A DNA stretch of 64,000 nt, from assembly GCA_027021615.1 (NCBI GenBank), contig JALUTY010000034.1:62001-126000 (forward strand). The letters are read 5' to 3'. The notes below the pieces were generated by a model. The model saw only the letters and a program-made list of their open reading frames with translations, was not told where the DNA came from and did not search any database. How positions within the stretch are numbered: position 1 is the stretch's first letter; each line of letters opens with the position of its first letter. This stretch comes from a bacterium (GTDB lineage Bacteria; Desulfobacterota; Deferrisomatia; Deferrisomatales; Deferrisomataceae). This document shows positions 14,955 through 22,867 of this stretch, piece after piece. The position numbers and the translations under genes were made by a program.

Positions 14955-15968
14955 TCAGTTTTTCTCCCCGGTGTCGAGGGGGCTCAGGGGCAGCAGGGGC
15001 AGCACCCCGGAGGCGCCCTGGGGCTCCAGCAGCACCAGCTTGGCGTTGGCCAGGATGTCGCGCATGGCGTCCAGGTACAGCCGCTTGCGGGTCACGTCCC
15101 GCGCCCGGCGGTACTCCTTCAGCAGGGCCAGGAACCGGGCCGCGTCCCCCTGGGCCTGCTTGATCTGGGTCTCCCGATAGGCCTGGGCCTCGTTGACCAC
15201 CTTCTTGGCCTCGCCCCGGGCCTTGGGCAGCACGTCGTTCGCGTAGGCCTCGGCCTCGTTCCGGAGTCGCTCCCGGTCCTCCCGGGCACTGGCCACGTCC
15301 CGGAACGCGTCGATCACCTGGGACGGCGGGTACACGTCCTGGAGCTTCACATACTCCACGGACACGCCGGTCTTGTAGGAGTCCAGGATCCGCTGGAGGG
15401 TCTCACGGGCCTCCACCTGGATCTTGTCCTTCTGCTCGGTGAGCACGTCGTCCACGGTGTGACGGCCCACCACCTCACGCATGGTCGCCTCGGCCGCGTC
15501 CCGCACCGCGCCCTCGGGATCGCGCACGTTGAACAGGAACTCCACGGGATCGCGCACCCGGTACTGGACGATAAACTCGGTGGACACGATGTTCTCGTCC
15601 CCGGTCAGCATAAGCGCCTCCGCCGGTACCTTCTGGTACCGGGCCGGGGGGCCCACGGTGATGGTGCGGAACCCCACCTCGATCCTCCGCACCTGGGTGA
15701 CCTTGGGCCGGAGCACCGACTCGATGGGGTACGGCAAGCGCCAATGGGGACCCGGCCCCACCGTGTAGGAGAACTGACCGAACCGCTTTACCACACCCAC
15801 CTCGTCGGGGTTCACGATGTAAAACCCCGTGGCCGCCCATCCCAGCAGCACCACGGCGACCACCACCGCAGCCAGCCCTCCCCCGACCCCCCCCCCGAAC
15901 CGCTCCCGCAGCTCCGCTACGATCTCTCCGGGGCTCTTGGGGTTGCCCATGTCGTCTTGCCAGTCCAT
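14955..15968 (-). CDS. hflK: Membrane protease modulator HflK
   Basis: A 337-residue SPFH protein, partner of HflC. MDWQDDMGNPKSPGEIVAEL and a glycine-rich run (GGGVGGGL) precede the membrane helix AAVVVAVVLLGWAATGFYIV; VNPDEVGVVKRFGQF opens the SPFH domain, and VEYVKLQDVYPPSQVIDAF is a strong HflK match. The ATG at 15966-15968 has GGAG seven bases upstream; an upstream extension in frame has no family similarity. It heads the hflK-hflC-queA unit. Confidence 0.95.
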   Translation of the reverse strand: MDWQDDMGNPKSPGEIVAELRERFGGGVGGGLAAVVVAVVLLGWAATGFYIVNPDEVGVVKRFGQFSYTVGPGPHWRLPYPIESVLRPKVTQVRRIEVGFRTITVGPPARYQKVPAEALMLTGDENIVSTEFIVQYRVRDPVEFLFNVRDPEGAVRDAAEATMREVVGRHTVDDVLTEQKDKIQVEARETLQRILDSYKTGVSVEYVKLQDVYPPSQVIDAFRDVASAREDRERLRNEAEAYANDVLPKARGEAKKVVNEAQAYRETQIKQAQGDAARFLALLKEYRRARDVTRKRLYLDAMRDILANAKLVLLEPQGASGVLPLLPLSPLDTGEKN

Positions 15969-16061
15969 CGGTTTCTCCTCTCTGCCGCGCCCGGCCTTCG
16001 CCTCTCGCAGACACCTTAGCCGGTTCGGCCGGTTCGTCAAACCCGGGGGAGCCGGGGCGGC

Positions 16062-16727
16062 TCACCCCGCCAGGAGGCGTCCCACGGTCTTCAGGTCCTC
16101 CCAAGCCTGGCGCTTGAACCTGGGCTGGCGCAGCAGGAACGCCGGATGGTAGGTGGGCACCACGGTCCACGGTCCCACGGGCTGGGCCTTGCCCCGCAGC
16201 CCCGAGATCGATCCCGTGGTCCCCAGCAGGGCTCGGGCCGCGTGGGCCCCGAGGGCACAGATCACCCGCGGGCGGATCGCCTCGATCTGGGCCCAAAGGA
16301 ACGCCACGCAGGTTTTCACCTCGTCCGCCAGGGGATCGCGGTTGTCCGGAGGCCGGCACTTGAGCACGTTGGCAATGTACACCCGGCCGCGGTTCATGCC
16401 CAGGGCCGCGAGCATCCGGTCCAAGAGCTGTCCGGCCCGCCCAACAAAGGGCTCGCCCCGCAGGTCCTCCTGGAACCCCGGAGCCTCCCCCACGAACACG
16501 ACCGGCGCACGCTCGTTCCCTACCCCGAACACGATCCGGGTTCGGGTCTGCCACAGCCGACACCGGCGGCACTCTCCCAGCTCCTGCCGCACCTCGGCCA
16601 GGTCCGACGCGGTGGGCCGGGAGGACGCTGGGATCCCGGCCACCAGCCAGGTCCCCGAGCTCGCGGCGAACCGGAGGGTTTCGAGAAGGCGCGGTTCCAG
16701 GGGGGACCGGTATGTTCGCAAGGGCAC
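16062..16727 (-). CDS. Family 4 uracil-DNA glycosylase
   Basis: Removes uracil from deaminated DNA and carries an iron-sulfur cluster. Motifs: CRRC (cluster ligands), VFVGEAPGFQEDLRGEPFVG (catalytic motif GEAPG), VLKCRPPDNRDP, the second ligand pair ending DEVKTC, and the HPAFLLRQP motif. The start is uncertain. GTG at 16727 gives 221 residues, typical for the family; a frame to 16838 would add 37 residues without family similarity. It is a single gene, divergent from the VanZ-like gene. Confidence 0.9.
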   Translation of the reverse strand: MPLRTYRSPLEPRLLETLRFAASSGTWLVAGIPASSRPTASDLAEVRQELGECRRCRLWQTRTRIVFGVGNERAPVVFVGEAPGFQEDLRGEPFVGRAGQLLDRMLAALGMNRGRVYIANVLKCRPPDNRDPLADEVKTCVAFLWAQIEAIRPRVICALGAHAARALLGTTGSISGLRGKAQPVGPWTVVPTYHPAFLLRQPRFKRQAWEDLKTVGRLLAG

Positions 16728-16849
16728 GGAGTTCCCGGCAAGGGGTGGATGGGCCGCGGGGGTGCCCCGCCGGTTGCATTCTAGGGTCCGCCGTGCGTAC
16801 TCTGCAAGCCGATGGCCGCTTGGGGTCCCGGTTTGCATCCGAGGAGATC

Positions 16850-17392
16850 ATGCCCGCCCGGGTTCGTTCGCTGCTTTGGCGATTCGGTCCGCCGGTCCTG
16901 TACATGGCCGCGGTGTTCGGTCTGTCCAACTCGTCGCACCCCCCCCTGCCCCGTTTCGTGTGGGTGTTGGGTGACAAGCCCCTGCACGCCCTGGAGTACG
17001 TGCCGATGGGGTACCTGTGGGCCCGGGCGTTGGGGGTCCGGGGCCGCCGGGGGCTCGTGTGGGGGCTCCTGGCCGCGGCCGCGTTCGGCGCGACCGACGA
17101 GGTGCACCAGTGGTTCGTGCCCCGCCGCCAGCCCAGCTGGCTCGACTGGGTGGCGGACCTGGTGGGGGCTTCGGTGGGGGTGGGGCTGTGGGCCGCTGTG
17201 CGGGGCCTGCTGCCGACAGGAAGGGGTCGGCCGCCGCCCCGGGCCCAGCCCCCAGCCCCGTGGCCGGCGGCAAAGACCGCAGCCGACCCCCTTTCGAGTG
17301 CTGCTGACGCCGCTCCACCGTCCGCGGAATCTGCGACCCTTTCCTCGGGGAGTACGGGGGGGAAGCGCCGGGCGTCGAGATTCGCCATGTAG
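16850..17392 (+). CDS. VanZ-like membrane protein with low-complexity C-terminal tail
   Basis: Residues 1-115 have the VanZ fold: four hydrophobic helices, KPLHALEYVPMGYLWARAL with the family His, and ATDEVHQWFVPRRQPSWLDWVADLVGA with the conserved DExxQ-like and DW residues. The ATG at 16850 follows GAGGAG. VanZ-type proteins are usually about 120-130 residues. The remaining 50-55 residues are Pro/Ala/Ser-rich, and the end of the frame (GKRRASRFAM) reads straight into a dispersed intergenic repeat block at about 17364-17412. The tail may therefore be a repeat-derived extension. The molecular function of VanZ-like proteins outside vancomycin clusters is not established. Confidence 0.8.
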   Translation: MPARVRSLLWRFGPPVLYMAAVFGLSNSSHPPLPRFVWVLGDKPLHALEYVPMGYLWARALGVRGRRGLVWGLLAAAAFGATDEVHQWFVPRRQPSWLDWVADLVGASVGVGLWAAVRGLLPTGRGRPPPRAQPPAPWPAAKTAADPLSSAADAAPPSAESATLSSGSTGGKRRASRFAM

Positions 17393-17741
17393 GCACGGAA
17401 CAGGGAAGTTGGTTTCGTTCCAACTCCTATAGAATACATACTAAGGCGTACGAAGGTATTGCCGGATGCGGGTGGGGGACTGGCTCCGGCCGGGCGCGAG
17501 TGCGGCACCCTTTTCGCCGCGCCTTCGCATGCCGTTGTCAGCCCGGTGGGCCGGGGCGCCGGTGGCGGAAGTTCCGGAACTTCCAAGGCGATTCAGGCTT
17601 GGTGAGGGCGCGGCGACGTGAGGGGCTGCGCCCGGCTTGCTCTTCGGCAGATCCCTTCCACCCCGATTAGGGGGGAGGGAGCCTCTATTTTGCCGCCGGC
17701 TCAAGAGTCCGGGCGCCGACTCGACGACGGAGGGACGGACC
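17393..17741. other. Intergenic region: repeat fragment, palindrome, likely promoter of the two-component operon
   Basis: The gap begins inside a repeat block shared with 33810-33865 (GCCGGGC.TTGAGATTCGCC...GGCACGG). An A/T-richer patch at 17409-17450 includes TATAGAATACATACT and is the likely promoter area, though no box pair with good spacing stands out. A perfect palindrome lies at 17567-17584. No gene is seen. Confidence 0.5.
17567..17584. promoter_or_regulatory. 18-bp perfect palindrome, candidate operator
   Basis: GGAAGTTCCGGAACTTCC is its own reverse complement. It stands 158 bases before the GTG of the OmpR-type regulator gene. There is no T-tract, so a terminator role is unlikely; a dimeric regulator binding site is the simplest reading, perhaps autoregulation. 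This is inference. Confidence 0.4.
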
Positions 17742-18416
17742 GTGCGCATCCTGGTGGTGGAAGACGAAGAGAAGGTGGCCTCGTTCATCCGCAAGGGCCT
17801 CGAGGAGGAGCGCTATGCCGTGGACGTGGCGCTGGACGGGGAGGAAGGGCTCGAGCTTGCCGAGCTCAATCCCTATGATCTGATCGTGCTCGACCTGATG
17901 CTTCCGGGGCTCGACGGCTTTCGGTTCATCCAGAGGCTCCGGGCCCAGGGCGTGCACACCCCGATCCTGGTGCTCACCGCCCGGGACTCGGTGGGTGACA
18001 AGGTCAAGGGGCTCGACCTGGGGGCCGACGACTACCTGACCAAGCCGTTCGCCTTCGCCGAGCTCCTCGCCCGGATCCGGGCCCTGCTGAGGCGGGGCGC
18101 ACCCCAGGCGCCGCCGGTGCTGCAGGTGGCCGACCTCACCCTGGACCCGGCGGCCCGGCGGGTGACCCGGGCCGGGAGGCCCATCGAGCTCACGGCCAAG
18201 GAGTTCGCCCTGCTCGAGTACTTCATGCGCCACGCCGGCCGGGTCCTCACCCGGACCATGATCCTTGAGCACGTGTGGGATCAGTCGTTCGACTCGTACA
18301 CCAACGTGGTGGACGTGTACGTAAACTACCTGCGCAAGAAGGTGGACCAGGGGTTCGAGCCCAGGCTGATCCACACGGTGCGGGGCGTGGGCTACGTGCT
18401 TCGGGAGGAGCCGTGA
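17742..18416 (+). CDS. OmpR/PhoB-family response regulator
   Basis: A 224-residue two-domain regulator. The receiver domain begins MRILVVEDEEKVA, with the acceptor Asp in LIVLDLMLPGLDG, the switch Thr in VLTARDS and Lys in DYLTKPF. The C-terminal winged helix includes ELTAKEFALLEYFM and the recognition segment VDVYVNYLRKKVD...IHTVRGVGYVLRE. The layout and sequence resemble CusR/CopR-type metal or envelope regulators, but the signal is unknown. GTG start at 17742 with GGAGGG upstream; the stop overlaps the kinase start (GTGA). Confidence 0.95.
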   Translation: MRILVVEDEEKVASFIRKGLEEERYAVDVALDGEEGLELAELNPYDLIVLDLMLPGLDGFRFIQRLRAQGVHTPILVLTARDSVGDKVKGLDLGADDYLTKPFAFAELLARIRALLRRGAPQAPPVLQVADLTLDPAARRVTRAGRPIELTAKEFALLEYFMRHAGRVLTRTMILEHVWDQSFDSYTNVVDVYVNYLRKKVDQGFEPRLIHTVRGVGYVLREEP

Positions 18417-19831
18417 GCCCCCAGACCCTCCGGGGACGCCTCACCCTGTGGTACGGAGCGCTGCTCACCGCCGTGCTCCTCCTGTTCGGGGTGGGGTTCT
18501 ACGCAGCCCTGGCTCGGAGCCTGTACCGAGGGGTGGACCAGAAGCTGCTGGCCCTGGCCGAGGTGGTGGCGGAGTCGAGCGTCCGCAACTTCCTGAGGCC
18601 CGGGTACACCAACTTCGCACGGCTTCTCGAGGAGTTTTTCGGCGTTCCGGCAGCGGGGCAGTTCATCCAGGTGCTCGACCCCTCGGGCAAGGTGGGTGCC
18701 CGCAGCCAAAACCTGATTCTGCGCAACCTCCCGGTCTCCCGCGAGGCCCTGCGGCGGGCGGTCCACGGCGAACGGGTGTTCGAGACCGTGTCCGACCCCC
18801 ATGCGCCGCTTCGGGTGCTGACCTACCCCGTCATTGTCCGGGGTCGGGTGCGCAACGTGGTTCAGGTGGCAACCAGCCTGGAGTCGGTGGTCACCACCCT
18901 GCGCCAGGTGCTGCTGGCCCTGGCGGTGGGAATCCCCCTGACCCTCTTCCTGGTCCTGTGGGGGGGGTGGTTCCTGGCGGGCCGGGCTCTGCGGCCCTTG
19001 GACGGCCTGGTGGCGTCCCTGCGCCGCCTCGACGCCGACCGGCTGGCCGCCCGGCTCCCGGAGGACGAGGGCACCGAAGAGGTGCGGGAGCTGGCCCGGA
19101 GCATCAACGGGCTGCTGCACCGGCTGGCCGACGCGTTCCGGAGAGTGAGGGAGTTCACGGCCGATGCAAGTCACGAGCTGCGCACCCCCCTCACGGTCCT
19201 GCGGGGGGAGGCCGAGGTGGCCCTGCGCCACCCCCGCACGGCCGAGGAGTACCAGCAGGTGCTCGCCTCCAGCTTGGAGGAGATCCATCGCATGGGGCGG
19301 ATCGTCGAGGACCTGCTCCTCCTGGCCAAGGGGGATCTGGGCGAGGCGCCCGTGGAGAAGGTGCTGCTGCGGCTGGAGGAGGTGCTGGGGGAGCTGGCCG
19401 GCCGGGCCGCCGTGCTGGCCGAGGCCAAGGGGCTGGAGTTCACCTGGGCAGGGGGCCCCCCCCTCTGGGTGGAGGCGGACCCCCTGCGGCTCCGACAGCT
19501 GGTCTGGAACCTGCTGGACAACGCCCTGAAGTACACCCCCAAGGGGGGAAAGGTGTTTCTGAGTCACGCCCGGTCGGGGCCGGGATGGGCCCGGATCACC
19601 GTGAAGGACACCGGCATCGGCATCCCCCCAGAGCACCAGGCCAAGATCTTCGAGCGGTTCTACCGGGTCGACAAGCACCGGTCCCGAGCCCAAGGGGGCA
19701 GCGGCCTGGGGCTTGCCATCTGCCGTTGGATCGCCGTGGTCCACGGTGGGCGCATCGAGGTCCGGAGCCAGCCCGGTCGGGGCAGCTCGTTCATCGTTCA
19801 CCTCCCTGAGGCGCCGGAGCCCGGCGCGTGA
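18413..19831 (+). CDS. Sensor histidine kinase (HAMP-HisKA-HATPase)
   Basis: A 472-residue kinase paired with the upstream regulator. A membrane helix near residues 12-34 and a second near 162-184 enclose a periplasmic sensor of about 125 residues; a HAMP linker (GRALRPLDGL) follows. The phosphorylated His is in ASHELRTPL. ATP-binding boxes are LLDNALKYTPKGG (N), VKDTGIGIPPEHQ (G1), FERFYRVDKHRS (F) and GGSGLGLAIC (G2). The organisation matches CusS-type kinases. GTG start overlaps the regulator stop, and its last 34 bases overlap the convergent flhB2-like gene. Confidence 0.94.
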   Translation: MSPQTLRGRLTLWYGALLTAVLLLFGVGFYAALARSLYRGVDQKLLALAEVVAESSVRNFLRPGYTNFARLLEEFFGVPAAGQFIQVLDPSGKVGARSQNLILRNLPVSREALRRAVHGERVFETVSDPHAPLRVLTYPVIVRGRVRNVVQVATSLESVVTTLRQVLLALAVGIPLTLFLVLWGGWFLAGRALRPLDGLVASLRRLDADRLAARLPEDEGTEEVRELARSINGLLHRLADAFRRVREFTADASHELRTPLTVLRGEAEVALRHPRTAEEYQQVLASSLEEIHRMGRIVEDLLLLAKGDLGEAPVEKVLLRLEEVLGELAGRAAVLAEAKGLEFTWAGGPPLWVEADPLRLRQLVWNLLDNALKYTPKGGKVFLSHARSGPGWARITVKDTGIGIPPEHQAKIFERFYRVDKHRSRAQGGSGLGLAICRWIAVVHGGRIEVRSQPGRGSSFIVHLPEAPEPGA

Positions 19832-20136
19832 TCCCGGCCGGGCCGCCCTTTCCCAGCCCTTTCCTGGTCTCCCATCGCCTTCTCCCCATCCAGCCGGTAC
19901 AGGAACGCCAGGACCTCGGCCACGGCCCGGTACGTCTCGGGGGGGATCTCCTCGCCTGGGTCCAGCCGCGATAGAATCTCGGCAAGGGCGGGATCGTGCC
20001 GGATCGGAATCCCGGCCTGCCGGGCCACCTCCAGGATCCGCTCCGCCACCCTCCCCTGGCCGGAGGCCGTGACCCGGGGCGCCTGGTCGGCGCCCGGCCG
20101 GTAGGCGAGGCTCGCTGCTTTGGGCCGGCCCTTCAC
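19798..20136 (-). CDS. Stand-alone FlhB C-terminal domain protein (FlhB2/FlhX-like)
   Basis: A 112-residue protein aligned by eye with the cytoplasmic end of FlhB encoded at 29009: AYRPGADQAPRVTASGQGRVAERILEVARQAGIPI matches that protein's RYVPGEMEAPQVTAKGADRVAEKILDLAREHGVPV, and the YRAVAEVLAFLYRL end also matches. It starts just after the point where the NPTH autocleavage motif would be, so it mimics the cleaved C-domain and has no membrane segments. Such proteins can partly replace the FlhB C-domain in switching export specificity. GTG start at 20136 overlaps the stop of the FliK-like gene by four bases. It is the last gene of the chemotaxis operon. Confidence 0.8.
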   Translation of the reverse strand: MKGRPKAASLAYRPGADQAPRVTASGQGRVAERILEVARQAGIPIRHDPALAEILSRLDPGEEIPPETYRAVAEVLAFLYRLDGEKAMGDQERAGKGRPGRDHAPGSGASGR

Positions 20137-21089
20137 GCCCGAACCTCCAGGACCGAAGGGTCCTCTGCCGCAGGTGGCCGAAGGGCTTCTACAGCCAAGC
20201 CCACGAGCCGCACCCCGGCGTCCCGGACCAGGGCCCGGCGCAGCCGATCCAGCCGTCCCCGCACCAACGGCAGCACCTCCGCACGGGCAGCCAGGCCCAG
20301 CCGCACGCCCTCGGGGAACCAGGCCACCCGGACCCCCACCGGCCCCAGGGCGGGGAGATCCAGGCGGATCCGCAGGGTGCGGTACCGCGACCCCGCCCCC
20401 CCCCGGTTCTCCCGGTCGGGCTCCAAAGCGATCTCGCCGTGCACGGGCCCGCCCGGCCAGGGCAGGACCAGGGGGATCACCGGCTCGCCCGTGAGAGCAC
20501 CCCGCGCCTGGTGGGCCTCCGTGTGACGTACCAGGCCCTCCACGGCCTCGCGCACCGGCCCCTCGCCGAGCCTCCCCAGGAGACGGACGGCGAGGGTCTT
20601 CAGGTCCTCGGGCACCTCCCCCCGGGCCAGGGCCGACTCGTGGAACACCCCGCTCCCCCGCACCCACCGGGCCAGGTGTGAGGCCAAGGCCCGTGGCTCG
20701 GGGGGCAGCCGGAGCAGCCGGGCCAGCGGAGCCAGGTCCGAGTCGGCGCCGGCAGCCTCCAGGATCCGCACCACCGCACGCGCCAGGGGCTCCCGGGGGG
20801 GCACGGCCAATCGGGCCGCATCCGCCTCGGGGGGCTTCAGGAGCCGCAGCACCAGGGGCGGGCCCCCGGCCTCGACCTGGGCCTGGAACCGCGCTCCTTG
20901 AGGAAGCTCCGCCGGAAACCGGGCGTTCAGCACCCACCGCCCCACAGCCACCTTGCCCAGTCCCGGCTGGATCGACTCCAGGATTCGGGCCTCGACCACG
21001 GTGCCGGGTGCCAGCCGAGCCCCCTCCGCCGGCCCCGTCGCGGTGGGGGTCGGCAGGGCCCCGCGCTCTACGGCTCCAACTTGAGACAC
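20133..21089 (-). CDS. FliK-like flagellar hook-length control protein
   Basis: A 318-residue protein rich in Ala, Pro, Arg and Leu. An N-terminal beta-domain (PGTVVEARILESIQPGLGKVAVGRW) is followed by a helical middle. The C-terminal part, about residues 205-315, resembles the FliK hook-length domain: RYRTLRIRLDLPALGPVGVRV and RGRLDRLRRALVRDAGVRL. Placement next to a FlhB C-domain gene supports a role in export-specificity switching, because FliK acts through FlhB. A second, more conventional fliK is at 36240, so this one may be a paralogue serving another state or simply auxiliary. Confidence 0.65.
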   Translation of the reverse strand: MSQVGAVERGALPTPTATGPAEGARLAPGTVVEARILESIQPGLGKVAVGRWVLNARFPAELPQGARFQAQVEAGGPPLVLRLLKPPEADAARLAVPPREPLARAVVRILEAAGADSDLAPLARLLRLPPEPRALASHLARWVRGSGVFHESALARGEVPEDLKTLAVRLLGRLGEGPVREAVEGLVRHTEAHQARGALTGEPVIPLVLPWPGGPVHGEIALEPDRENRGGAGSRYRTLRIRLDLPALGPVGVRVAWFPEGVRLGLAARAEVLPLVRGRLDRLRRALVRDAGVRLVGLAVEALRPPAAEDPSVLEVRA

Positions 21090-21535
21090 AGCTCCACCCG
21101 GAACGTCCCCCCGTCTGTGTCGAAGGGGATCTCGATACAGGGAATTCCTCGGGGTCTCGAAACGGTGTGATCCCGGCCCACCACCACGGTGGGGATGGAG
21201 ATCTTCAGGTCATAGCCCTGCTCCGCCAGCACCCGTTTGGCGCCCCCAGCCACGATGTTGGCCAGCTCGCCCACGGCGTCGCGCACCTGGGCGTTCGCCT
21301 GCTGCACCGGCTCTCCCAGAAACCGCCCCACCACATAGAACGCGGCGGGCTCCCGGAAGCTCAAGGCCACGTACCCCTGCACCTGCCCGCTGAGACCCAC
21401 CAGGCCCGAGATGTCGAACGAGGGCTCCCCCGCACCCTTGATCCGGGGGGCTCCCCGGCGGGCCTCGACCCCGGCCATGGTGCGCAGCACGTCCACGGTG
21501 GCATGCAAGAACGGATTCACGATCTCGGCTTTCAC
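21068..21535 (-). CDS. cheX: CheX-family CheY-P phosphatase
   Basis: A 155-residue CheC/CheX/FliY-type phosphatase. The catalytic Glu and Asn stand in VGELANIVAGGAK (ExxN), and VVGRDHTVSRPRG and the closing beta-strands match the CheX fold. It removes phosphate from CheY to end the chemotactic signal. MKAEIVNPFLHATVDVLRTM is the usual opening. It overlaps cheW by 4 bases upstream and the FliK-like gene by 22 bases downstream. A second copy is encoded at 53956-54432 beside cheY. Confidence 0.9.
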   Translation of the reverse strand: MKAEIVNPFLHATVDVLRTMAGVEARRGAPRIKGAGEPSFDISGLVGLSGQVQGYVALSFREPAAFYVVGRFLGEPVQQANAQVRDAVGELANIVAGGAKRVLAEQGYDLKISIPTVVVGRDHTVSRPRGIPCIEIPFDTDGGTFRVELCLKLEP

Positions 21536-22014
21536 GGCTCGAACTCCCGGAGCTCCTCCGACTCGTCGGTGCCGAGGAGCTTGTGAAGGTTCAGCAGGAT
21601 GAGCAGCCGGTCCTCCAGCTTGACCACCCCCTCGATGTACTGCCGGTCCACGCTTCCCACGATGGGCGGCGGGGGCTCGACCAGGCTCGAGGGTACCCGC
21701 AGCACCTCGTTCACCGCATCCACGATGAAACCTACGACCTTGTCGGTCAGCTCCACCACCACGATCCGAGTGTTTCGATCGTGTTCCCGGGCCGGCAGCC
21801 CAAACCGCTTCCGCAGGTCCACCACCGGGATCACCTGGCCTCGCAGGTTCACGACCCCCTCGACAAACCCTGGGGCGTGGGGCACCCGGGTGACCTCCAT
21901 CATCCGGTTGATCTCGCGGACTTCCAGGATGGCCACGCCGAACTCCTCTTCGTCGATACGGAAGGTGACGAGCTGCAGAATCTCCTGGTCCAGAGTGTTC
22001 GCGTTGTCAGACAT
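21532..22014 (-). CDS. cheW: Chemotaxis coupling protein CheW
   Basis: A 160-residue adaptor that links chemoreceptors to CheA. LQLVTFRIDEEEFGV opens the fold; ILEVREINRMMEVTRVPHAP, VVNLRGQVIPVVDLRKRFG and FIVDAVNEVLRVP are diagnostic. The ATG at 22012-22014 is preceded by GGAGGAG. It overlaps the end of cheR by 8 bases. No chemoreceptor gene is in the window, so the receptors it couples lie elsewhere. Confidence 0.96.
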   Translation of the reverse strand: MSDNANTLDQEILQLVTFRIDEEEFGVAILEVREINRMMEVTRVPHAPGFVEGVVNLRGQVIPVVDLRKRFGLPAREHDRNTRIVVVELTDKVVGFIVDAVNEVLRVPSSLVEPPPPIVGSVDRQYIEGVVKLEDRLLILLNLHKLLGTDESEELREFEP

Positions 22015-22867
22015 GGCTCCTCCACCCGAATGGGGAAACCTCGGGTTCATCCTCTTCCTTCTCCGGCAACCGGTACACCACGACCCCGCCCCTATGCAAC
22101 GGGGGTGGGGCCTCGGGTACGTTCAGCAACGACTCCGAACGCCCCACCACCAGCACCCCACCTGGCCGCAGGCTGGCCACCAGCCGTCCCACGACCCGGC
22201 GTTTGGCCTCCAGATCGAAGTAGATCAGAACGTTGCGGCAAAACACCGCGTGGAACCGACCCGGGGGGGTCCACGGCCCGGGCCCGGCCAGGTTGATCCG
22301 CTGGAACCGCACCATGGACCGGACCGAAGGGGCCAGGTGAAACCGGGCTCCCTCGGCCCGGAAGTACCGCTGCCGGTAGTACTCGGGCGTGTTTCGGAGG
22401 GCGAACTCGGTGTACACCCCCTCCCGGGCCTCGCCCAGGACGCGGATGCTCACGTCGCTCGCCAGGATGTCCACCCCTTCGTGCCAACCACGCTCCCGCA
22501 GAAGCATACCCAGAGTGTAGGGCTCGCACCCCGTGGAACAGGCTGCGCTCCAGACCCCGATCCCCCCTCCCTCCCGCCATCGGGGCCAAAACTCGTCCAA
22601 TAGCACCTGGAAGTGCTCCGGCTCCCGGAAAAAGAACGTCTCGTTGACCGTCAACAGGTCCACGAGCCGCTCGAACTCCTCCGGATCGATGCCGAGCGCC
22701 AGCCGGTCCAGATACGCGTCCACGTCGCCGTGGCCGGCCTCGGCCGCCCGCCGTTCCACCCGTTTGCGAAACAGGTGGGCCTGCCCGCCCTCGAACACCA
22801 GGCCGCACCGGCGGTACAGCTCCTGAGCCAGGGGCCCGAACCGGGGGTCCTGCCACAGCCGGCTCAA
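22007..22867 (-). CDS. cheR: CheR chemoreceptor methyltransferase (copy 1)
   Basis: A 286-residue SAM-dependent methyltransferase that methylates receptor glutamates. An N-terminal helical domain (RLVDLLTVNETFFFREPEHF) precedes the SAM fold with VWSAACSTGCEPYTLGM, ILASDVS, and the FCRNVLIYFD motif. The usual GEEPY motif reads GCEPY here, losing one Glu that helps bind SAM. The start is TTG at 22867, overlapping the previous stop (TTGA) with GGAGG seven bases before it; no ATG is suitably placed. A second cheR is two genes upstream at 26037. The substitution suggests altered but not necessarily lost activity. Confidence 0.9.
   Translation of the reverse strand: MSRLWQDPRFGPLAQELYRRCGLVFEGGQAHLFRKRVERRAAEAGHGDVDAYLDRLALGIDPEEFERLVDLLTVNETFFFREPEHFQVLLDEFWPRWREGGGIGVWSAACSTGCEPYTLGMLLRERGWHEGVDILASDVSIRVLGEAREGVYTEFALRNTPEYYRQRYFRAEGARFHLAPSVRSMVRFQRINLAGPGPWTPPGRFHAVFCRNVLIYFDLEAKRRVVGRLVASLRPGGVLVVGRSESLLNVPEAPPPLHRGGVVVYRLPEKEEDEPEVSPFGWRSHV

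Noticed and set aside
15475-17586. Reading frame of about 700 codons covering hflK, the glycosylase gene and the VanZ-like gene
   Set aside because: It is out of frame or antisense to three well-recognised genes and has no domain of its own.
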